NCBI GenBank assembly: GCA_963422465.1
Contig: OY730171.1
Coordinates: 496,001-560,000, forward strand
Length of the DNA stretch: 64,000 nt
From: Lichina pygmaea
Taxonomy: Eukaryota; Ascomycota; Lichinomycetes; Lichinales; Lichinaceae
Direction: 5' to 3'
Position numbers and translations under genes: made by a program. Positions 56,708 through 64,000 of this stretch are shown here, piece by piece. Position 1 is the first letter of the stretch. Each line of letters begins with the position of its first letter. The notes below the pieces were generated by a model. That model did no database searches, was not told the DNA's origin, and worked only from the letters and a program-made list of their open reading frames with translations.

Positions 56708-59433
56708 TCAATGTCGCCCCTGTGTAGGCTTGGCAGAGCTGCCAGAAACCCTCCTGCTCTTCAGTTCCTCCTCCTCCTCCTCCTCCTCCTCCTCCTTCTC
56801 TTTTTTTCTTTTTCTTCCTTCTTCTGATTTCTCCTGTATTTCTTCTCCTCCTCCGTCTTCTTCTTCGTCCCAGTTAGATACAGTCCACAGTGGGAGCGTC
56901 CACAGTGGGAGCTTTGAATTAATCCCGATGGGGTAATGTAAGCCCTCTTCGACGAACGTGAAGCCCGGTGGGTGTAGGAAGCTTGTCCACTCGCCGAAGA
57001 CATCGTGGGGCGCTCTCCGCCGCTGGGCTGTCTCGTACAGGCTGGCCGACTTGGTAGACCCTTCACCACCCATCCTTTTGGCCCAATCTGCCGTGACAGG
57101 TGCGGTGGTGGGTTTGAACGGTGGTGCCACCGCCCTGCGCTTCGTCTGCTCCCAGTCGACGTTCTCAAAGAAAGGATGGTCGATGAGCTCGCCATACTCG
57201 TGGAGTGCCCCAAGCCTGTGCTTCGGGCTTCGATTGAGAAGTCCCTTGATAAGGTTCTTCCCGTGCGGATTGAGCACATCTTTTGGAGCTCGGATCCCTT
57301 GCGACTTGGTGTTCGTGTACGACGTTACAGTATCTTTGGCGTGCAACGGACCTCGGCCGCACGCCATCTCGAAGGCGATCGCGCCGAGACTCCAAAAGTC
57401 GGCCATACCGAGGTCGGACCTGTCGTCGAGCAGCATCTCCGGGGCTGTGTACTCGCTGACCATGGGATCTCCACTCAGGAAAGTCGCTTGCGGAAAGCCG
57501 AAGTAGCTCAGCACGGCGTGGCCGTGGGCGTCCAGCAGGACCCTTTCCGGTTTGAGGCCGTAGTATCTGATGCCGCTCTGGCGAAGGAATTGCAGCCCAA
57601 GAATGATCTCGGCAAGATAGAACTGGACCCACGAAATCGTAAACCTGCCTTCCCGCCGCAGAAGCCTGACCATGTCGCTACCTATTGGGTAGTGCTGGAA
57701 GAGGTAGATGTGTGATGGCTTTTGGAAGGCGAATGCCAGGCTGGTGATGAACGGGGAGCGCAAGATCTTTGCCTCCTCGAGGATGTTCCTTTCAAAAGCC
57801 TCTTGACCAACATTCGAATTCCCGAAGACGGTGCTCTTGGCAAAGACCTTCATGGCGTAGATGCAGCCCGTGTTCTTCTTCCGCACCGTGTAAGTTTGAC
57901 TGGAAGAGCCTACGGCCGCGGGTCAACATTTCACGGCCCACTGAAGCGTGGTTCTGACAGGAATCACCTCTTTCAACCACCTTCATAATCTCAAAATCTG
58001 CAGGGCCAACGTCCATGTCATCTACCCCCAAGAAATAGATGGTTGCGCGGAGCTCTCCGGAGACCTGATCTTCCTTTGTATCTCGGGCTTCCAACGGGAA
58101 CCAGCCGTTCAGGGAATGGAATTTGCCGCCCGGCTGGAGAATCAGACGAAGGGTGACCTGGCCAAGAAACTCATCCTGATCCACTCCATCCCAAACTGAT
58201 ATCTGAGCTTCTGGTGCCATTCGAAGCACGTCGCTGAGTGATCATTAGCCCCTTTCGCAGCGTGCCTAGATCTCAAACTTACAACATAGCTTTCTCATAA
58301 CAACGTGCGAATGTCGGATAGCCAGCAGCTACTTTCAATGTGAATGTGCTCAGGCCAACAGATACTACGAAAGAAGGTTCACGAGCCCGTAATCCTCTAG
58401 CGTCGTGTACCTTGACCCACAACTTCCCACTCGGCAGCCGTTCAGGTGGCAGGGTTTGACCTTGATGAGCGGACGCTCCCTCAACGTCTGCAGGTTGATG
58501 ATCACTCGGATTAGGATGATCTGAGGATTCAGATTCGGCATGGAAGCTTCGGCCCTCGTCACAGCCTAACGAGCCGGAACTCCAAGGGGCATCTGAGCCG
58601 CCAAAGAGCGGGAGGCTTCCTATCGCGCTCTCATCTATTTCGTGATTAGTGCGATGAGATTTACGACCGTTGTAGGTCTAACCTTTGCTTGTGTACTCGG
58701 CGGAATAGCCCCCATCCGACTCATCATGCGAGTCGAACTGCAGATATCCTGGGTCCTCAGAAAAGCGGTCAGGGAAACAGTAATCCTCGCCATCCGGGTG
58801 GTCCGCCATTAAGCCAGATCCCTGTAATCTCCTGCGCATGGTGGCCCCGGCCGCTGACGGTGGGCCAAAGGGTAACAAGGCGATACTCCCGCAGTAGTCA
58901 GAGGCGTCACCGTAGCCCATGCTCCTGGCGCTCGAACTTCGTGAAGCACGCTCCGCTCCTACCAGAGGCTGCGGCGTAGAGTCTGTCGTCTTGATAGCAA
59001 TTCCCGGGTGAAGCACGCCACTCTTTTTGATGATGGCCTTTGCCCGCTTGCGTACAGGCTGGCTTCTGCAACCTAGAATGATAGTGGGGACGGCATGGGC
59101 CGGATCTCGTCCCAACATCCATATGCCATACGAGAACGTGGGCGAGATGTCTTCTCCTTTGTCCAGCTCTTCACTCCGAGTCTCAAGTAATCTCTTAATT
59201 TCCGGGCATATAGCTTTGGAAGCCTCGCAAGCAGGACCCACAGCCTCCCACATGAAGCCACCGCTGGTAGTTTGTGGATATTTCCACCCAACTGACTTCT
59301 CGGGTTCAGGCCAACATGGCTTTTTCCTCTTCCATCTCATGCATGCCAATGACATTAGTGAAGCAATCCTGTCCGCCGGGCCGCCATGGGACGACCCCTG
59401 CGGGGAGGTTCCAAGTGGCGGTTGAGTGTTCAT
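56708..59433 (-). CDS. Fungal N-terminal unknown domain + C2 + Sch9-like pseudokinase
   Basis: Exons 59433-58683, 58634-58283, 58233-57968 and 57909-56708 give 856 aa; intron 1 (58682-58635) carries a CTAAT branch site and joins what could look like two genes. Residues 1-170 hold a segment (FSYGIWMLGRDP, PTIILGCRSQPVRKRAK) that I recall from lineage-specific Sordariomycete proteins. A C2-like domain (about 320-440: KLWVKVHDARGL, FDV, ISVWDGVDQDEFLGQV) leads directly into an AGC kinase fold most like Sch9. VAIK Lys is kept (YAMK477), and APE and D-F-W-S-L-G are kept. Lost: Gly-rich loop (RGSSSQTYTV), HRD Asp (YYG574), Asn (R579), DFG Asp (Y592FG) and T-loop Thr (PMV). The hydrophobic motif GFTFVEE remains. 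The C-terminus is a poly-Glu stretch. Catalysis is unlikely; a scaffold or Sch9/TOR-decoy role is inference. Confidence 0.82.
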
Positions 59434-60290
59434 CTTGCGAACAATACACACTGCGAGACCAATGCTGTAAGACGTGAATCTAAGAAACCAGACAGACTGA
59501 ACGCCAGGTGTGGCATGTCTTCACGGCCCTAGGTAGATTGAAACCCTGTTGATGGTTGATGTCCATCTTTTCAGGCATCGATAGTGTCTGACTACCTGCT
59601 GAACATGGAAGAGAAACAGCAGATCAGACGGACGGTCGAGGGAAAACGTAGAGTTGTCTCGAAAAGCACTAGACTGGGCATCTGAGCTAACTTTGATCTG
59701 GAAGTCAGCAAACGGAACAAGCTGAACCTGATTGAGGGATCTTGAAAGGGCGGCGATAAAAGAAGACTTTGCTGTGATGCATCTTACAGTGAAAAACGGA
59801 GACTACAGTCGAAGCTCGTTTGCACGACAGAACGGTCGATAAGGGCCAGCTCTCGGCCCAGCCATGATTGCTGTCACTCGTCGCAGGCTGCTGTCTTGTG
59901 TGGAGGCCAGGCTAGGCCAGGCCAGTCTGTGATACTGAGCAGAGTTTCTTTCTTCCACGACCTGCTAAGCTTCCGTACGGCTCGGACACTGAGCTGTCAC
60001 TCTCTTGCTCGCACGGAAGGCTGAAGGGTCGCCCCCGCCTCGCTGACTGCCTCAGCCGGCGGATGGGGCACAACCGTGCATAGTCGCGTAACCCTGCCTT
60101 GTGGCACCACGAGGTTGAACCGGACTGCAGCCTTGTCCGGCAGTGCCCACCAATGCATTAGCAACGTATGGAGCACTCCGTACGGAGTACGTACGTACAT
60201 GTGTGTGTGTGGAGAGGTCTCGGAGTGGAGGCATCGGTCAGATACAGCTCTCCCCTATGAGTCCGCGGCAGATTTTCCTTGGTGTTCACA
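59434..60290. promoter_or_regulatory. Divergent promoter region of the pseudokinase and tail-anchored protein genes
   Basis: About 860 bp between two start codons. A palindromic CTCCGTACGGAGTACGTACGTAC patch (60177-60199) followed by a TG microsatellite (60200-60211) lies about 80-110 bp before the plus-strand gene. Confidence 0.45.
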
Positions 60291-61436
60291 ATGTCCGCTG
60301 CGATTAAATTAGCAAATTGCCCTGATCCCCTGGATTGCAAGCTATCGATCATTCCCTTGACAGAGGACGTGAGGGGTGCCATCACCAAAAGTCTGTGGGG
60401 CGAGACGTCCGACGGTCAATTCTACACCAGCGCGGTGAAGGACCTAGACACGTATTTCTCTTACTGGGGAGACGAGTGCCGGGTCGCGCGGACGACATCA
60501 AGGTGTCACAGGGACGTATTGAACGTTGTAGAGCGCCTGAAACAGCCGGACGGGACTCGGGATTCGATCAAGGAGGGCATCGATCAGGACGACAGCGATG
60601 CCATCTCGAACTACGAAGAGCTTGTTGATGCATCCGTCGCCCTGGCCGTTCGCTTGTGGTTGATGGTTTACATTGATAGCGTAGGCCTGTCGCAGACGGT
60701 AGGCCACACGCAAGCCCGCTGGGAGCAGGGAACCTTCCAAGACTTTGTCGCCGGCGTCTTCTCGCCCGACCATGGCCTTCATTCGAACGTCAAGCTCGAG
60801 AGACTCTTCAACGCCCGTAATCTGGAGAGGATAGCAGGCGTCCGAGTGACCTGGACGAGCAACCTGGCCGATCATCTCTCGATGAGGGATGACGATACCA
60901 GGGTCCTCGTCTTCCATCATGTCACCTTTCTGGAATGCCATCAGAGCTCGAGCTGGTACGCACAAGCGCACACATACCCCCCCGTACGGCCAGTGGAAGG
61001 TCGCTGACACGGTGGATCCAGTTCTGCCTTCCCCGTTGACTTTCTTGACGAGACGCTCCGCTCCATATCTCTGCTCCTGCCACCGGGAGACGCCAAGCTG
61101 GAGAAGTGGTTCAAAGTCAAGCAGAAGAAAGTCCATCTGGACCCCAAGGTCTTGTCATGCCCGTATCTAAAGCAGGCGGATCGTCAGATTGAAAACTTTC
61201 GGTACTGGCGAGACCGCCTAGTAGTCCTCAAACAGACCTTTGACGAGTCTGAGCCAAAGACCGTCAGGGCTTGGTGGAGTGACGACAGGAAGCGCGTGCA
61301 GTGGTACACCTTCTGGGTGGCGGCATTGGTTTTAGCCTTGACCGTGTTCTTTGGCCTGATTCAGTCTACAACGGCCCTGATACAGGCATGGGCATCGGTG
61401 ACCAGCTTGAACGAGGACCGTAGACACGGAGGCTAA
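60291..61436 (+). CDS. Tail-anchored protein of a Sordariomycete-restricted unknown family
   Basis: Exons 60291-60955 and 61022-61436 give 359 aa. Most of the protein is soluble and helical. Two blocks, ARNLERIAGVRVTWTSNLAD with MRDDDTRVLVFHH, and RQIENFRYWRDRLVVLKQTFDE, recur in many filamentous fungal hypothetical proteins as I remember them. Close to the C-terminus WWSDDRKRVQWYTFWVAALV (about 310-330) leads into one hydrophobic helix (ALVLALTVFFGLIQ) followed by about 25 residues, so it looks tail-anchored. No catalytic motif is recognised. It is divergent from the pseudokinase gene with a shared 0.86-kb promoter. Function unknown. Confidence 0.8.
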
Positions 61437-63119
61437 ACGGCTGGAGAGGAGACACCATCGATCGCACAGGACACCCATGTACAGTTCCGTAGATGGCATG
61501 CCATCATAATGGATCTGTCAACCTAGGGCGGGCGGGGGCCAGGCGTGGTGATCTCGTCAAGGGTGAACTGAATACTTACTGATTCCAAATGTGGAAGGCC
61601 GGCTCTAGTGATCTCAAGGGGTGGAATTCAATCTAACCCTGAGAGGGCAAACACCGCATGGCTATCCCTATATTGAATCCCCCCCCCCCTCTCAAAGCAC
61701 ATAGCTAGGATTATGGTAAGAGAGACAATGGAGACATTATCAATCCCGCTCCTGCATCTCGGCTTGACAATGTATAAGTTGAAGAGCTCAAGATCACTCC
61801 TCACGGGTAGCTTGCACGCTCTTGCGAAACGCTACTGTCAAACACATTACGTGTGCGTGTATTTAGAATGACAAAATGACAAGGGAGTTGCGCTCTTGTG
61901 TGAATAACTACTACTTCCAAGCCTTCTTCCTTCGATTCAACCTCGAAAAGAAGGCAAGTTTCTATCGGACTTAAGAGGTGTGGAGGTGACTCACTAAATG
62001 ATGACGGTGCATAGCAAGAGTAGAGAGTTGGTGGACTGGCCAGGATTCTAGAACGGTGGCCCGGGCAAGAAAGACCAGGGGTCCCTGGAGCGGGCAGTCC
62101 CAGGAGCTCCGAGAACGTATCGCAGGTGGCGACGTGCAGTGTAGCTTCTTGTTCAATCCGGAAAATGGTTCGAGATATGTCTATTGTCAGGAGATCCAGG
62201 CTACACCTGAGGGTAGTGACTGTCAATACAGTGACATTGGTTTGTAGTTAGGAAGAACCACCAATGCAGACATTGCACTCACCTTTCCTGTGTCTTGACG
62301 AACAGGCTTGCACACAGTAATAACAGAAACTCTGTTCCTCCTGATCTTGCTCCGAGAAAGATGAAGTGGTGTCAAGGATATTTATTGGTGAAGACTTAAT
62401 CAAGATGTGTAAGGACTGTCTTGGTAGATCATGATGAGTGGAGATGGATGAAAAGAGATGAAGTGGGAATGATGATGATGATGATGGTAAGAGTATATAG
62501 TGCAAAGTATGTAGCTATGTACTTGTGGAAGAGAAAAGTAGCCGTTTCTCCCTTGGCATCTCAACACCAAGAAAGCCAGCCCCCAACAAGGCCCCCTCGA
62601 GAAAAAAGACTTCAACTTTTCCCAGCTGGCTCCAGTCACGGTGAGATATGTATGTCATGTGTGATGGTGCATGTAATCTTTGTCTATGTATAGATAAGAC
62701 ATGAAGCCCAACAGAAAGCTCAGGCGGACGAAGAAGTGCAACGAGTCGAAGAAGCTCAAGAGGCTCAAGAGCATGGTGCTCATAAGACAGCGAGAGGAGA
62801 AGCGAGAAACTGCAGATGTAGATGAAGCCTGACGAGCCAAAGGCTGAGCGGAGGGGCAAGAAGCTCAGACGGCGAAGAGATGAGAGGTAGAAACAAAAGA
62901 CGATGGAGCCGAAGGTGAAGACGAAGAAGAGCAGTGAGAGCAAGACGAGGGATGAAGACCTCACGCTGCAACGCAAGCTTTTGTTGTCGTGTTTCGCCTC
63001 AAGCAAGCCAAGATGGATCTGGGATGAAGATACCCGAGCAAGAAACCGTCCCGAAACGAAAGACAAGAGTCGAAGATGGAAGACGTCACATCTCAAATGT
63101 TCGTGGTCGCAAAAGATTC
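61437..63119. other. Convergent intergenic region
   Basis: About 1.7 kb. It holds a C-run (61680-61691), a GATGATGATGATG run near 62470-62487 and a purine-rich stretch (62700-62960). Short frames lack family features. Nothing else is recognised. Confidence 0.5.
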
Positions 63120-64000
63120 TCAGAAGCCGCCGAGGAGATCTTCCAGCTCCTGCAGCTCGACGTGCTCGGGGCTGCGCATGTCGCCGTCCCAGCCCACGTC
63201 CGACATCGGGCCAAAGGCCGCTCTCGAAGACGACGGCACCGACGACGATGACGATGGCGCGAGGTGCGTGTCGGCATGGGCGCGGTCCGGGCTGTGTGGG
63301 TCCAGGTCCATCAGGGCGAAGCTGTCGGCGTGGTCGAGATGCGGTCCGCTCCGGAGAGCGGTCGGGCCCGTCAGGATGTGCAACCCCGCGGCCGGGCCAC
63401 GGGACCCGGCCAGGGCCGTCGCCGAGGGCGACTTGACGGGGCTCACGCTCGCCGTGGCTGACGCGCCGCTCGTCGGCGCGTCCTGGCCGAAGAGGAACAG
63501 CGCCGCCGCTTCCGAGTGTCGTCCGTCGCCGTCGTCGTCGACGACGCGGGCGTCGGCGACGACGACGACGACGACGTCGGCATCGGCCGGTCGACGGTCT
63601 CGCGACCGGGCGGCCTCGGCCCATGCGGAACCGTCCTCGACGTCGGCGCGGACCGCGGTCGGGTCGGCGTCGCCGAGGGCCATGCGGCGGCGGTCGGCGC
63701 TGCGCGATCGCTTGCTCTGCATGGCCGAGGCCGTCCGGGTGAACTCGCGCTCGTCGCGCTCGAGCGGCGGGCTCGGGGCGCGTTGCGACATGACGTCGGC
63801 GTCCGGGTGGGACCCGTCTCGGCCGAGGCCGGTCCGAACGCCGAACGGGCCGGGCGGCGTCGCGGGCCCACCGACGACGGACGGGGCGTCGAAGTAGACG
63901 TCCTCGGCGGCGGCGACGTCAGGGTCGACCTCGTCCGGGTGCGGCGGCGCGGGCGAGAGGTCGACCTCGGGGCTGGGCGACATGGCCTCGCGCTCGCGCG
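63120..64000 (-). CDS. C-terminal part of an unidentified low-complexity protein (runs off the right edge)
   Basis: A frame open from the window edge to a stop at 63120-63122 encodes at least 290 residues rich in Asp, Ala, Ser and Pro. An internal ATG lies at 63983, but the frame continues upstream without a stop, so the start is outside the window. Features: several Ser-Pro sites (SPSPEVDLSP, APSPPLERD), a poly-Val stretch coded by GTC/GTG repeats, and a short acidic end (SPEHVELQELEDLLGGF) that looks like an amphipathic motif. No domain is recognised. It could be a regulator with a disordered tail; low certainty. Confidence 0.55.
   Translation of the reverse strand, partial: REREAMSPSPEVDLSPAPPHPDEVDPDVAAAEDVYFDAPSVVGGPATPPGPFGVRTGLGRDGSHPDADVMSQRAPSPPLERDEREFTRTASAMQSKRSRSADRRRMALGDADPTAVRADVEDGSAWAEAARSRDRRPADADVVVVVVADARVVDDDGDGRHSEAAALFLFGQDAPTSGASATASVSPVKSPSATALAGSRGPAAGLHILTGPTALRSGPHLDHADSFALMDLDPHSPDRAHADTHLAPSSSSSVPSSSRAAFGPMSDVGWDGDMRSPEHVELQELEDLLGGF

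Noticed and set aside
58683-59433. Separate 250-residue gene upstream of the kinase
   Set aside because: A good donor (GTTAGA), CTAAT branch and TAG acceptor join it in phase to the C2 exon, and no stop lies before the donor's frame continues; one gene is the simpler model, pending RNA data.

Overview
The window is nuclear DNA of a filamentous ascomycete (Pezizomycotina, most likely a Sordariomycete and perhaps Hypocreales; the genus is not resolved). The evidence is many short GT-AG introns of about 45-100 nt with CTRAC/CTAAT branch-like sites, and proteins whose layout matches that group: a vacuolar HMT1-type ABC transporter, fungal seipin, a Cdc15/Imp2 F-BAR protein, fungal PEX14, a DUF3433 membrane protein and two lineage-restricted unknowns. 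I rebuilt gene models by hand from splice sites, reading-frame continuity and remembered family conservation. All models of complete genes close in frame. No rRNA, tRNA, CRISPR or viral element was recognised.

Layout. 0-22 kb is a dense housekeeping block: RNase H2 subunit B (+), HMT1 (-), seipin (-), Cdc15-like F-BAR/SH3 protein (-) and CCR4-NOT scaffold NOT1 (+). 23-30 kb holds NDC80 (-), PEX14 (+) and an RS-rich nuclear protein (+). 31-36 kb holds a secreted acidic repeat protein (-) and mitochondrial ETF-ubiquinone oxidoreductase (+). 36-47.6 kb is gene-poor: an 813-bp foldback-like inverted-repeat element, an Srp2-like SR splicing factor (+), then about 6 kb of CpG-rich DNA with homopolymer runs and GTAC palindromes and no convincing gene. 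47.6-54.4 kb is one giant DUF3433 membrane protein (+, 2181 aa) built largely of tandem repeats. 56.7-61.4 kb is a lineage-specific divergent pair: an N-terminal unknown domain fused to C2 and a Sch9-like pseudokinase (-), and a tail-anchored unknown protein (+). The right edge holds the C-terminal part of an unidentified gene (-).

Features that stand out: (i) a Sch9-derived protein that has lost HRD Asp, catalytic-loop Asn, DFG Asp and T-loop Thr, joined to a separate fungal domain; (ii) periodic repeats in three membrane or secreted proteins (36-aa units in HMT1, 6-aa units in the secreted protein, about 25-aa and exact 9-aa units in DUF3433); (iii) micro-exons of 6 nt (SR factor), 7 nt (PEX14) and 12 nt (secreted protein), each needed to restore conserved residues; (iv) the foldback-like element. 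Most genes are unrelated housekeeping functions; only the pseudokinase/tail-anchored pair looks like a possible small functional unit, and that is inference.
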